In this document: in pieces, positions 49,725-61,490 of the stretch
Position numbering within the stretch: the stretch's first letter is position 1
Layout: the number at the start of each line of letters is the position of its first letter
Assembly: GCF_964204645.1 (NCBI RefSeq)
Contig: NC_134027.1
Span: 21,440,485-21,504,484, forward strand
Direction: 5' to 3'
Length of the DNA: 64,000 nucleotides
DNA from: Tubulanus polymorphus
Taxonomy: Eukaryota > Nemertea > Palaeonemertea > Tubulaniformes > Tubulanidae
The notes under the pieces: model-generated
The model's input: the letters and a program-made list of their open reading frames with translations, nothing else
What the model was told of the DNA's origin: nothing
Database searches by the model: none
Program-made: the position numbers and the translations under genes

Positions 49725-50690
49725 TCAATTCATCGAATTTCTACAGCAAATTTTCAGGCAGAAATATTCACGAATTTCTCGTCCCAATAAAAGATAGATG
49801 TAGAAATTGATTACATAATTACACATTAGAAACTGATAGAATATTTCATATAATATTTGTTTCTGTCCGGTCGAGATTGGTAATACTGTAGTAATAGTGT
49901 TTGGAAGTGTAAAAATTGCAAATGCGAGTGAAACTGTTACGAGCATTATTGTTGTACGTTTTGATTTTGAAGTTTTCTGATCGGACGAAACCATTTTTGA
50001 ACCTCTGAATAACTGAACTATTATAACAGTATTATATGTGAATATCAAAGTTAAAGGCAGAAGAAAAACGTGTACGATGAATACAACATGAGAAATGAAT
50101 TGAGCGTATAACTGTTGGAAACATCCGAAAATCCGATCAGAAAACTCCCTTATCACCGCTGTGGGAATGCCTATCACACATATATTTACTATGAAAATAA
50201 TCAAAATGACGCATCGGGCGAATCGAGGTGTACATATCAAACGAGATGTGAACGGAAAGAGCACAACTGCTGCACGCTCTTGAGATACGGCTACTATTAG
50301 CCATGAACTGCTGGCGCCCATCATTGACATTAGAGAATCGTAGATTTGACAACTGATCAGTGAATTTATGATGAATATCGGACCGGTGTTTAGATGCAAG
50401 AGAAAATATTGTAAAACAGGCATCAATGTAAAACTGACACAGTAGACATAATCGCTGATCGACAAAGCGATCAGATAGTTAGCGTAAGATAAGCCGCAGA
50501 ATCTGCGACTTATCATTATCAGGAAAGTAGCTGAGTGTCCGAAGGCTCCCAACAGGAACAAGATAATCAGGATGACTATAGATACAGTACGGGAGCTTCC
50601 AGACTGGTTTTCTACAGACATCAGAACGATGTAACTGTTGTAAGATCGACCAACACCAAGAGCCTGCGTCGCAGTAGTAGAATTCATCAC
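49725..50690 (-). CDS. Orphan class-A (rhodopsin-like) GPCR, copy A
   Basis: Intronless, 321 residues, seven hydrophobic segments at about 36-60, 70-92, 108-140, 158-180, 196-228, 246-270 and 281-303. Conserved: Cys114 and Cys180 for the TM3-ECL2 disulphide, LxxxD in TM2 (ALSISDYVY), a basic third loop, and Arg139 of the E/DRY box (here ERA). Unusual: the TM1 Asn is replaced (GAFGHSATF), TM6 lacks the CWxP form (FTLPN) and NPxxY is NFYIY. It resembles FMRFamide/peptide-type receptors of invertebrates; the ligand is unknown. It is a tandem paralogue of the gene at 54682-55632, and the upstream 1 kb is duplicated too. The absence of a close RT or poly-A tail leaves the origin of the intronless form open. 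Confidence 0.88.
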   Translation of the reverse strand: MMNSTTATQALGVGRSYNSYIVLMSVENQSGSSRTVSIVILIILFLLGAFGHSATFLIMISRRFCGLSYANYLIALSISDYVYCVSFTLMPVLQYFLLHLNTGPIFIINSLISCQIYDSLMSMMGASSSWLIVAVSQERAAVVLFPFTSRLICTPRFARCVILIIFIVNICVIGIPTAVIREFSDRIFGCFQQLYAQFISHVVFIVHVFLLPLTLIFTYNTVIIVQLFRGSKMVSSDQKTSKSKRTTIMLVTVSLAFAIFTLPNTITTVLPISTGQKQILYEIFYQFLMCNYVINFYIYLLLGREIREYFCLKICCRNSMN

Positions 50691-50900
50691 GCAACACGTT
50701 ACACGTCCAATATAAACCTAAAAGCGATATCTCTTTAGTTTCTTGTTTGCAGGATCGCCGACTGACTGTCTTCTCACAAATTGGTGAATGAATATCGCGC
50801 GAAAAAAAATCCTTGCCTTACTCGTCCTGTACTTGGTGGTGGTGATGGACTTACTGTCTCTTCGTGCATACTGAAAAACTTATTCTGCAGAAATGTGATA

Positions 50901-51308
50901 AAGTCATTGTTCATGGCAGCAGCAGCATCCATTCTTCATTTTACAATTCAGTGTTAACTGCGAAAATGAAAATCAATTCTCAGAAATCTGACATTATTTG
51001 CCAAGATTTACGAAACATTTATTAGTGCGTAAAATACAAATGCAAGTAGATTAAATGGTGCCAAAGCCAGAAAGTCAAAACCGAATGAAGTTTCTAGTAG
51101 AAACAAGTCATTGTTCATGGCAGCAGCAGAGTCCATTCTTTATTTTACAATTTAGTGTTGACTGCGAAAATGAAAATCAATTCTCAGAAATCTGACATTA
51201 TTTGCCAAGATTTACGAAACGTTTATTAGTGCGTAAAATACACATGCGAGTAGATTAAATGTTGCTAAAGCCAGAAAGTCAAAACCGAATCAAGTTTCTA
51301 GTGGAAAC
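50901..51308. repeat. 204-bp tandem repeat upstream of GPCR A
   Basis: The block starting 'aagtcattgttcatggcagc' at 50901 is repeated from 51105. The paralogous upstream region of GPCR B (55871-56075) has one copy, so the duplication postdates the gene duplication or was lost in B. Confidence 0.75.
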
Positions 51309-52991
51309 CAGTGAACGGTTGAATGTTGCGAAAAGTTGGCAGTTTTTTTGCAGGTGAAAGTAAAATTCTGATTATTCAAAATGGACGCCGTTTGAACCCC
51401 CTTTATATCGTGACCAGTGTCAGCAGTACTGAATACTAAATCAGGGGGTCACAGTGAGAAATAGGGGAAACTGTAAAAATGGTGTCTTACAATATGCGAC
51501 AACCATTATCTATGTCAGTTTTACATTTAGACGTCGGCAATGACAAAGGCGTCAACTATAGGATATGAAAATAAAGGGACACAGATTGTGGATCTAGAGG
51601 TGAGCCAGCCAGGCTTTGGGCAGTCCAAAATTTGCAACGAGAGCTGCATTTAAGGTGAGCTTTCGACGATTTTTGTTTGTTGCCAGGATAGTTTCAGCCA
51701 TTTTGAGCTGCTAAATTAAATAGTCTAGTTCGCCTTGGATTCTGATGAATCCCCAAGGTGTCCGGCGGGGCGATTTTATTTCTCGTAAGAGACTCGCGCA
51801 TGCACAGTTATGAATGATATAGAAATGTGAAAAATAAATTGCACTGTATAAAGTGTGCAGTATTCAGACCAGCGAATATCTAATACTATCTTACACTAAT
51901 CACGTTGAATCTGTGGACCAGTATATCAAATATTAAAACCAAACCCGCATCTCACTACCGACTATCATAATATTAATGATAATCTCTAGACGACAAAACT
52001 TACTTTGTATTGCAACTGTGTATTTCGTTACTTTCAACTTCTCAGTGTTCTTCACAATTTATCTGTACGCTGTACTGATAATTGCTGCTGAAGCGAAAAT
52101 CAAAACTGGTGGAGCCTGGAACTTATAGGCCTAAAATGACATTATTTGAGATCTCTCTCCACTGGTTCTCCAGAGGTTTCTCTCCACATAATCAATTATT
52201 ATCTACACATATCAACTCTCTACTAGATTCTGGTTAATGTCACTTTGTGTCACACAGCTATCCCCATCCACTTCTACACCACTTAGTTACATATTTTGTT
52301 TTCATCCTAACTGTTCATAGAATTTTTCGGTTTCTACGGTACCCCGGTTATTTTCATTTGTCACTTGTTCTGTTCATATTTATTCTGACACATCGCTTTT
52401 TTATGTCCTGTTAGTTTATATGCTACGTTACTTTCGTTTTCTGGTCATTCCGCCTGATGATGACTATTAGTCAACAGCCGAAACGTTGTGGTTTCATTCT
52501 AATAGATTATTTCATATAAAATTCGAATTGTGGGACTTCTTCAATTAATCTGCAGTATACACGGATCAGAGTGTTTCATTCGACTGCTATTTGAGATCTT
52601 TTTTCCAGAAATTAAAACACCCGAAAGAATTCAAATGAGATTATCATCTCATAACTACAATAGTTTGAGATTTCCTGTACAAATGTTGACATGGTGATAT
52701 ATTTAATGCTGAAAAGTGAAATACATGTATTATAGATGTCGTCGATTATTGTGATCTAGATTTATTAACGCCACTGTTTAACTCTTCCATGAAGTAAATC
52801 TTTTGCACATTTTGAATATCCATCAGATGTATTCGGAAATTTGATATAAAGCGTATAAATGTATTATGGAAAAAGTAAATTGATTCCTTAAACAGACCTT
52901 TTAGCACAGTTCATTTAAATTATCTTTTGGTTATTTTACAGTCTTTTTCTGTTGGTGGAAGGTATATACGTAGGCATAGGCCTTCTCTAAA
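51309..52991. other. Rest of duplicated upstream region and spacer
   Basis: Similarity to the GPCR B upstream region continues to about 51750 (tggattctgatgaatc) and stops there. A Penelope-type motif lies at 52454-52484. No gene was seen. Confidence 0.5.
52454..52484 (+). other. Penelope-like/hammerhead-like motif (decayed)
   Basis: CTGATGA, a 4-5 bp stem-loop (gact-att-agtc) and GAAAC occur in order, as in the hammerhead motifs of Penelope-like elements, but seven extra bases separate the stem from GAAAC. It is probably a decayed retroelement end. Confidence 0.35.
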
Positions 52992-53103
52992 TTGGGTTTT
53001 TCTTTAGATGGACAATGTCCATTGATTTTCAAAACAGTCACTGCATTGTGCAGTGAATCTAAATTTATGTTAACAATCGAATGGGCAAACGGAAAAAAGC
53101 AAT

Positions 53104-53330
53104 TAATTCTTGTTCATGGCAGCAGCTATAATTCTTTATTCGTTAGAAAGAGAACAATTTACTTAAGATTCATTGTTGACTGCGAAGTGATAATTTATTC
53201 TCAAGAAATCTAACACGATTTTCTCAGCTTTATGAAAGGTTAATTTTGTGAAATGTAACTGAATTGAATTATGCTAAATCGGAAGGTTAAGATTGATGAA
53301 TCAAGTTTGTAGCGATAACCACTGAAAACT
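53104..53330. repeat. Diverged copy of the GPCR upstream block
   Basis: 'cttgttcatggcagcagct', 'tgttgactgcga' and 'aatcaagttt' appear in the order seen upstream of GPCR A and B. This suggests an older lost receptor copy between the two intact ones. Confidence 0.55.
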
Positions 53331-53479
53331 AACGCTGTTCCGAAACATAGAAGACCATGGGCGAATAGAATGACTTCACTTTGAAGTATAACGCAAGTGC
53401 CAACTTAAGATTTATTCTGTACATCATAGAGGTAAGCGTATAAATGAGTAAGTTTTATCTTGATTCAACTTCAAGAAAT

Positions 53480-54680
53480 AGTTTATCGCACAGTTAGAAC
53501 AATTACAGCTTGAATTTTTAAAATATTACAGATTAGGAAATTATTCAATTCTAAATAGTTCATGGTACCATACAGTGAAATATATCACAAGTTACGTAAA
53601 CAAGTTCATCGCGCAATTGAAATTACAGTTTGAATGTTAAGAATTTGAATATCAAGAGTAAATCAAAAGAAAACTATTATAATTTGGCTTCTTATATTTG
53701 AAGTGAAGAAAAACAGCATTATTCACGTGGTATACGATGAACTGGTTTTCTGACAGCTGCTAACGCGCATGAATAAGTGCCGGTATTTTTCTCTTCCCCA
53801 ACAGGGGTCAGGGGTGGACCCAGAGGGGGGATCCGGACCCCTTTATGACCAAGTGCCCTTTTGAAATCACATGTGAAAAATTCAAACCGACATTGATCTA
53901 TGACGGAAGTCCACAGTACCACTTAAAGCTGTAATATGCACTAAAATTGCATAAAAATGTGCATATTTCTGAGAACTTCCTGGGGAGTACTCCAGAACAC
54001 CCCCCCCCGCATGAACATCACGCCCCTTGCGTTCGTCGGGACGTCCTCCACGAGTAATTAAAGGCCCTCGTCATGTGAGGTGAACCCAGCCCCCCTTACG
54101 CTCAGCCTGGATCAGCCCCTGCCCAGGCTCATATCATATCCACTAAATAACGCTGTTTATTCAGACTTATTCCAAAAATAAACCTAGGCCTACGATAAAA
54201 CTAAACGGTAGCGGCACACCAGTGTGAGAATGTGAATTATTCTTCTTCTATAAAGGTGCGCGATGTCTAGGGATATCCCGATCCTCTTTGATGTAAGGCG
54301 GGAAAATGAATATAATTTCATGGAATTCTAGTATTCTGTTCTCGAATAGTTTTCCTTCATGATTGTGGGGTTTGTATTCAGTACTGTCCGATATTCGACA
54401 ACGCACTTTCAACCATGCACCGGTTGAGTCTTCTAACCGTTCAGCGAATCTTGCGCAACTCAGTGTAGTTTAACGAAAGTTTTCAATATGCTCCTATAGA
54501 TAAACAGTTAGAATTTCACATTCTATACCAGCCGTTCAGAAATCAATTCATATGCGAATCATTTGTGGATGAAAATCGTAATAAATATATTTGACACGGA
54601 ATATGAATGAGATAAGCAGATCTAATAGTTTGACAGCTTGGGATGAAGACATAACTCGTGCAACTCAAAAATTTAAAATC
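53480..54680. repeat. Array block C (3' flank of GPCR B)
   Basis: Shares long similarity with 60380-61490, including 'gttcatcgc', 'gatgaactggttttctga', 'gtttattcagacttattcc', 'gatgtctagggatatcccg' and 'aatatttgacacggaatatg'-like runs. It is non-coding. Confidence 0.75.
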
Positions 54681-54681
54681 A

Positions 54682-55632
54682 TTACACATTTCTACAGCAA
54701 ATTTTCAGGCAGAAATATTCACGAATTTCTCTTCCTAATAAAAGATAGATGTAAAAATTGATTACATAATTACACATAAGAAACTGATAGAATATTTCAT
54801 ATAATATTTGTTTCTGTCCTGTCGAGATTGGCAATACTGCAGTAATAGTGTTTGGAAGTGTAAAAATTGCAAATGCGAGTGAAACTGTTACGAGCATTAT
54901 TGTTGTACGTTTTGATTTTGAAGTTTTCTGATCGGACGAAACCATTTTTGAACCTCTGTACAACTGAACTATTATAACAGTATTAGATGTGAATATCAAA
55001 GTTAAAGGCAGAAGAAAAACGTGGACGATGAATACAACATGAGAAATGAATTGATCGAATAACTGTTGGTAACATCCGAAAATAGGATCAGAAAACTCCA
55101 ACATCACCGCTGTGGGAATGCCTATCACACATATATTTACTATGAAAATAATCAAAATGACGCATTGGGCAAATCTAGGTGTACATATCAAACGAGATGT
55201 GAACGGGAAGAGCACAACTGCCGCACGTTCTAGAGATACGGCTACTATTAGCCATGAACTGCTGGCGCCCATCATTGACATTAGAGAATCATACATTTGA
55301 CAACTGATCAGTGAATTTATGATGAATATCGGACCGGTGTTTAGATGCAAGAGATAATACTGTAAAACAGGCATCAATGTAAAACTGACACAGTAGACAA
55401 AATCGCTGATCGACAAAGCGATCAGATAGTTAGCGTAAGATAAGCCGCAGAATCTGCGACTTATCATTATCAGGAAAGTAGCTGAGGTTCCGAAGGCTCC
55501 CAACAGGAACAAGATAATCAGGATGACTATAGATACAGTACGGGAGCTTCCAGACTGGTTTTCTACAGACATCAGAACGATGTAACTGTTGTAAGATCGA
55601 CCAAGAGCCTGCGTCACAGTAGAATTCATCAC
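54682..55632 (-). CDS. Orphan class-A GPCR, copy B
   Basis: Intronless, 316 residues, about 93% identical to copy A by eye, with the same seven helices and the same odd motifs (GTSATF in TM1, ERA, NFYIY). It differs from A by a short N-terminal indel, about 15 substitutions in the body and the last residues (NV versus NSMN). Six of the substitutions cluster in the second extracellular loop (A: IREFSDRIFGCFQQLYAQ). Both copies are open and look functional. An orphan peptide or chemoreceptor role is possible; neither is shown. Confidence 0.88.
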   Translation of the reverse strand: MMNSTVTQALGRSYNSYIVLMSVENQSGSSRTVSIVILIILFLLGAFGTSATFLIMISRRFCGLSYANYLIALSISDFVYCVSFTLMPVLQYYLLHLNTGPIFIINSLISCQMYDSLMSMMGASSSWLIVAVSLERAAVVLFPFTSRLICTPRFAQCVILIIFIVNICVIGIPTAVMLEFSDPIFGCYQQLFDQFISHVVFIVHVFLLPLTLIFTSNTVIIVQLYRGSKMVSSDQKTSKSKRTTIMLVTVSLAFAIFTLPNTITAVLPISTGQKQILYEIFYQFLMCNYVINFYIYLLLGREIREYFCLKICCRNV

Positions 55633-55639
55633 TCAACAC

Positions 55640-56512
55640 GTTACATGTCCAATATAAACCTAAATGCGATATCTCTTTAGTTTCTTGTTTGCAGGATCAC
55701 CGACTGACTGTCTTCTCACTAAATTGGTGAATGAATATCGCGCGAAAGAAATCCTTGCCTCACTCGTCCTCATGCAGTAGAACTCTTAATTTTGAAATGT
55801 ACTTGGTGGTGGTGAAGGACTAACTGTCTCTTCGTTCATACTGAAAAACTAACTCTGCAGAAATGTAATAAAGTCATTGTTCATGGCAGCAGCAGCATCC
55901 ATTCTTCATTTTACAATTTAGTGTTGACTGCGAAAATGAAATCAATTCTCAGAAATCTGACATTATTTGCCAAGATTTATGAAACGTTTATTAGTGCGTA
56001 AAATACAAATGCAAGTAGATTAAATGGTGCCAAAGCCAGAAAGTCAAAACCGAATGAAGTTTTGTAGTGGAAACCAGTTAACAGTTGAATTTTGCAAAAA
56101 GTTGGCAGTTTTTTTCCAGGTGAAAGTAAAATTCAGATTAATCAAAATGGACGCCGTTTGACCCCCGTTTACATCGTGACCAGTGTCAGCAGTACTGAAT
56201 ACTAAATCAGAGGTCACAGTGCGAAATAGGGGAAACTGTAAAAATGGTGTGTTACAATATGCGACGACCACTATCTATGTCAGCTTTACATTTAGAGGTT
56301 ACGTCGGCAATGGCAAAGGCAGGCTATGGGAAAAAGGGACACAGCTTGTGAACTTAGAGGTGAGCCAGCCAGGCTTTTGGCAGTCCAAAATGTGCAACGA
56401 GAACTGCATTTAAGGAGAGCTTTTGACGATTTTTGTTTGTTGCCGGGATAGTTTCAGCCATTTTGAGCTGCTATATTAATAGTCTAGTTCACCTTGGATT
56501 CTGATGAATCGG
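55640..56512. repeat. Upstream region of GPCR B, duplicated
   Basis: Matches 50700-51750 upstream of GPCR A apart from the 204-bp repeat and small indels; it ends at the shared 'tggattctgatgaatc'. With the gene this makes a duplicated segment of nearly 2 kb. Confidence 0.75.
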
Positions 56513-56635
56513 TAATTCTTACTATTTTTACCTGTCTACGATTCAAAACTAAATTGTCATAATGTTCACCAAAAAAAAAGTTGTCGCGACATTTTCTATT
56601 GAAGTTAACGGTCACATTAAGCAGTTGACGTGGCT

Positions 56636-56790
56636 ACAGGAGGTTGTTAAAATTTAACCACTGGTTAAGGATATTTAACGACGCAATAACTTTTGAGCAA
56701 CCGAATTTATCGTTAAGAAATGACGACATGGTAAGTGGTTTAACGACATAATAGGAGTTAACCAACTTTTGAGCAACCGGCCCAAGATTG
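56636..56790. mobile_element. MITE related to 8550-8672
   Basis: Right end 'ttaaccaacttttgagcaac' and left 'ggttgttaaaatttaacc'; repeated 'tttaacgaca' inside. Limits are approximate. Confidence 0.5.
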
Positions 56791-58887
56791 TGTCAGAATG
56801 TCCCGGTCGGGATGATAAATGAACTATTCATATGGTAGTAAGATTTGGGTACTCAATTCGGGTACTCAGACAAGTCAATTTTTGATTGAGTAAACAATTC
56901 AGATATCAGATGGTTTTAATCTGAGGCTGCTTTCATAGACCCTGGAATAAATTTGAAAAACAGAAGGCATATGATATGCGTATATTTACCAAGAGGAACT
57001 GAAGCACGCCAGCTGCTGCAAACACGATACGGGAATATCGATTTTATCATTAAAGCTAAGCGTGAAAACCGAAATAATTGTTTCATCTCCTCCCCATGTG
57101 TATGGTTGATCTATGTAAATCGAAAGCAATTCATAAATTTATCTTCGATGGGATGGTTGATGGGGAGACTTAAACATATCAACGTCACAGTAATAAGAAA
57201 GATGGGTCATGAACCTCCTATAACTGAATTGCCTACAGTACAGGACAGTTGACGTAGATACCCTCCCGGCAGTTGAGATTGACGGTTGACAGTATTACAC
57301 CTACTTGATCACGATGACGGTACAGTCATCACCTACTAGGTGATGACTGTACAGAACGGTTGAGATTAGATACCCTACATACAAAGTTTTACAACCACTT
57401 TGGTCAGGGACTTTTCAAGATCGTCGACACCCGACCCTTACACTCTAGATACATGTTTTTCTCCTCTGCTTGTGGACGGAGGGAAAAAATGTACCGGTAC
57501 GTATAAAGTGTTTTGTTATTGTGCTGCTGGCAAAAAAAGAATGGTTTGAAACTTGCCTTAATGCCCTAGCAATTGTCATGTTTGTATATTTCAAAATAAT
57601 TATTGTTAAATTCAATGATTAATTGACATTGGGAATTGTGTACTCCGACTTTGTTATGATAGATGAATTAGATTTACTTCATTATTACCGGTACCGATAT
57701 TTCATTGCAACTGCTTTGTTGTATTGCTAGTTCTCAATGAGATTTCGTTTGATTTCGTTGAGGTTTCGTGCTGATACATTTAATACATTGATTTCGAATC
57801 GTGTAAAAGTATTCTAATTTTTATTTGAATTTTATTGTTTTCGTTATTTGTTTATTTGGGATTTCCATTGAGAAATGAATTGTAACTTTTCAACAATTCG
57901 TTTTCTTCTCGATCTTGAATCATGCTGTTTTTCGTCGAATTTTATTGTGACCTGACGAAAAACATAAAATGAATATCGCATTTGACTTTTTGAGAGATTT
58001 TGAAAAATTGCCAACTGTAATTGTTATGAAATTGACGTGTTTTTGGATGGCTATGAAAACGGAGTCGAACCAAAAACAGGAAATAAGGATTCTTTCATTG
58101 CGTACGCTTATTTACAAATGATCAGCTGCCGTCTGGAGACAGTACAATCAGACCAACTGACAAACATTTCTCATTGTCAAAATAATTGGTCCTTTTTAAA
58201 TGTCAAATGAACATTTAGTTTTGACAGAATATCTACGATAGCGATTTTGACGCGTCAAATGATAATGAGTTTTGACAGTATGTCTATGATTGCGATTTGG
58301 TTTTGACAGAATATGTGCCGAGATCAAATTTGACGCGTCAAATACTATGTTTTGACGAGCATTTAATGTTGGGTAGACGAGTAAATTCGATATTTAGTTT
58401 TGACAGGTAGAAAATGAAAGTTTAACGAGTAAAATATGAAAGTTTGACGGGTAAATTTGATGTTTCATTTTGACAGAATACCTATGCCATATAGGTAGGC
58501 CTTCGTATAAACGTGTCTACACTTTCCTTCTATATACACGAAATTCTTTTTTCAAAAACCTATAGAGATTAGCGTGTGGCCTTCGTATTGTTTTTGGCAT
58601 TCGCATTGCACATATTGTACCCGTACCAGCTGTATTCCCATCAACTGAATTGCAGTTTCGCTGGATATTGTGCAAGGTGTCAAATTGGCTGTTTCTCACT
58701 CTTCGTCACCAAATGAACAAATAAAAAACCACCCTGTGTGTACTCGGTACATACACTCGTTCAATACTGGCATCATTGCTGGCAACTATAAATTATGTAT
58801 ATCTGTCTCATCCTGTACCCTAAACCGGTAACACGCTGAGACGAGTGAAACCACACAACATCGTGAAACTAAAGTCTGCATCAGAAA
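56791..58887. other. Spacer with hairpin and TTTTGACAG repeats
   Basis: 57320-57352 is a perfect hairpin (gtacagtcatcaccta and its complement). 58195-58490 holds at least six 'ttttgacag'-like units, two of them next to the palindrome tttgacgcgtcaaa (58248 and 58328). An open frame at 56953-57252 shows no known domain. Confidence 0.5.
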
Positions 58888-59334
58888 ATGGTAAGTCGAA
58901 ACAAATATAGCCGCAAAGCAGTGTTGACACATTTTGTATTATTGGACCTAAAAGAAACGTTGATGTGTATCATGGTGACAATTTCGGATTCATAAGTCTA
59001 ATCCTCTCTACTTCGACTCATCCATTCTCAATTCAATTAATCAAGAAACGGGAATTAGTATTACAATAGTTGGTTCAAAAGAATGCGAATTCATGACTAT
59101 TTTTGTTGTACCAGGGTTTTCATTATCAATATTTCTATTTGATCCTATTTCATTTTCGTATCCGTGGCCCTTTAGATGACAGGTTTTAGATGACTATCGT
59201 TCAACTTACATTTCACCTCAACGTTGAAATACAGAAACTTAAAAAAAAAAGCCTGAATATATAACTGTAAGACTATTTTTACATATGTATTTTCTAAATT
59301 CATTTTTTTAGGCCCAAAATGTTGAGTAAGTATC
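58888..59334 (+). other. Possible ATG-only exon and 14-nt microexon
   Basis: ATG at 58888-58890 is followed directly by GTAAGT and preceded at about 100 bp by 'ctataaatta'. After 'ttttttag' at about 59310 a 14-nt segment (gcccaaaatgttga) ends at another GTAAGT. A third exon could not be found without an early stop, so this is only a candidate. Confidence 0.2.
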
Positions 59335-60122
59335 TAATCGAATACGCTTTTATATCGTGTCTATGCGAACGAACTAATATATTGTCATTTGGACACATGA
59401 TTACGTATCTGAATGCATTTTGTGGTGGTAGTGTAAGAATCCCAAAATATCTTTCTTCCTTTACAGTTCTATTTTTTATCATATTCAGTTTCCTTTTTTT
59501 TCTTTTGTATTTTTTAGCTGGCTCTATTTAATCACGCGCAGAGGGTGAACTTTCTTTATCTTTATGAATGAGTTATTACGCGTATGAACCCAATTCAAAC
59601 ACACTGAGATAGCACGATGTTTATGACAATTTAATCAGGGGTTATGGAAAATCCCTCGTTTGTGTGAAGGCTGATCGTCGGATGTTCCAGTAGAACCAGG
59701 CTCAGAGGCCAGAGATTGATCCGCTACCTATAGATTAGTTCGTCTATCTTCCAGCTAAATCACCCCCACCGACCACTCTGTCACCTCCCGACTAAGGCGA
59801 AGAAAGGCTATGTTTTCCACGCTACGTGCCAACGAGCTAAATTCATTTATGAAATTTTGATAATTTTCTTCTAAAACACATTTTGTATGCGTGGTGCATA
59901 GAAATAATAGCACCTGATTCGAAATTCAATTTTGTTGAATTCTTTTCTTTATTTCTGAATAGAAAAATGCGATTGTCCAAAGTTTTTTTGAGTTTTACAA
60001 ATTAACGACATTTTTACAATTTACAATTTACTGAAGGTCACCGTTATCTGTTAACATTGAATACAGGATAAAGTTGTATGAAATAAAATCTTGAAAGCAT
60101 AAATGGTTATTTTACTGAATAT

Positions 60123-60330
60123 CTGCAGTTAATTTTCATTCAAAAATATTCACGAATTTCCCGTCCCTATAAAATATATATGTAAAAATTTACCGGAAAA
60201 TTGCAAACATGGAATTGATTGAAAATGACATAAAGAAACTCCCTCTGTTCCGGGGAGACTGTCATCATACATCATTAGAAATACGATAATCACACTCAAA
60301 CGTGGTGAACAGATGATAAGAATCATCATT
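60123..60330 (-). pseudogene. Relic of a third GPCR copy (C-terminal part)
   Basis: On the minus strand, remnants of TM6 through the C-terminus can be followed: a segment matching QFLMCNYVINFYIY, an in-frame TAG, then GREIREYF and stop. At least one frameshift is also present, and the N-terminal two thirds are missing. It aligns to the 3' ends of both intact receptors, including the sequence just after the stop. Confidence 0.75.
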
Positions 60331-60379
60331 AGAAGTCTAATCGTAGAAATGAGAAAGTTGTCTCCTGATTCAATTACAA

Positions 60380-61490
60380 AATAAAAAGAGTTCATCGCAC
60401 AGTTAGAATATATATATATATCAGATTGAGTTTTGCAGAATTCATTAATTCTGAATAATTCATTGTACCGCATTGTGAAATATATCTCAATTGAAATTGC
60501 AGTTTGAATATCAAGAATTTGAATATCAAGAGTAAATCAACTGACAACTATTCATTATATTTGGGTTCATAACTTTTGAAGTGAGGAAAACAGAATTATT
60601 CACGTGCGATGAACTGGTTTTCTGAACACGCACCCTAGGTTTTCGTAGTCGACTAGTGTTTGGGACTAAGAACCGAATGCGCTTAACTTCCGAACTATTT
60701 CCAGAATATAGTTCCGACTAATCAACCCTCGGTTTCACTTATTTCGTCTATAGTCGACTTATTCCGATAACCGAAGTTGGCCCTAGCCGAAGTTGGCCCT
60801 AGCTGCTGATTACGCGAATGAATTAGTGCCGGTCTTTGTCTCTCATGCCCAGGCCTCATGTCATAACCAAAATAACGCAGTTTATTCAGACTTATTCCAA
60901 AAATATTACCAGGCCTTACGATACAACCTACCGGTAGCGGTACACCTGTGCCCGTGTGAATCATTCTTTTTTTAGAAGGTGCACGATGTCGGTTCGCGAT
61001 GTCTAGGGATATCCCGATCGATATGACGTCAGGCGGAAAAATAAATATAATTTCACGGAATTTCTCTATACTCTTCTCTCATAGCTTTCCTTCATAATTG
61101 TGGGGTTTGTATTCAATACTGTCCGATATTCAACAACGCACTTTCAACCCAGCACCGATCGAGTGTTTTGAGCGTTCAGCGATCTTGCGCAACTCAGTGC
61201 AGTTTAACGAAAGTCCCGACGAGGCGATTTTCATAGCTGAAGTCGTTCGAGTTATAAAGGTGTAAAAGGTGTAAAAGGTGTAAAGGTGAAAAACTATTTT
61301 CAATATGCTCCTATGAATAAACAGTTAAAAAGTCCCTTTCTATACCAGCTGTTCAAAGATCAATTCATGCGCGAATTTTTTGCGTATGATAATCGTGATA
61401 AATATGTTTGACACGGAATATGAACAAAATAAGCGGACTTAATACTTTGACAGATTGGGAAAAAGACAAAACTCATGCAACTATATGTAG
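60380..61490. repeat. Array block C'
   Basis: Second copy of the 53480-54680 block. Unlike that block it is not followed by a receptor gene; the similarity stops near 61490. It contains a local 'aaaggtgt' repeat at 61255-61285. Confidence 0.7.

Noticed and set aside
56953-57252. 99-codon open frame
   Set aside because: No domain, signal peptide or splice context; length is within chance for this composition.
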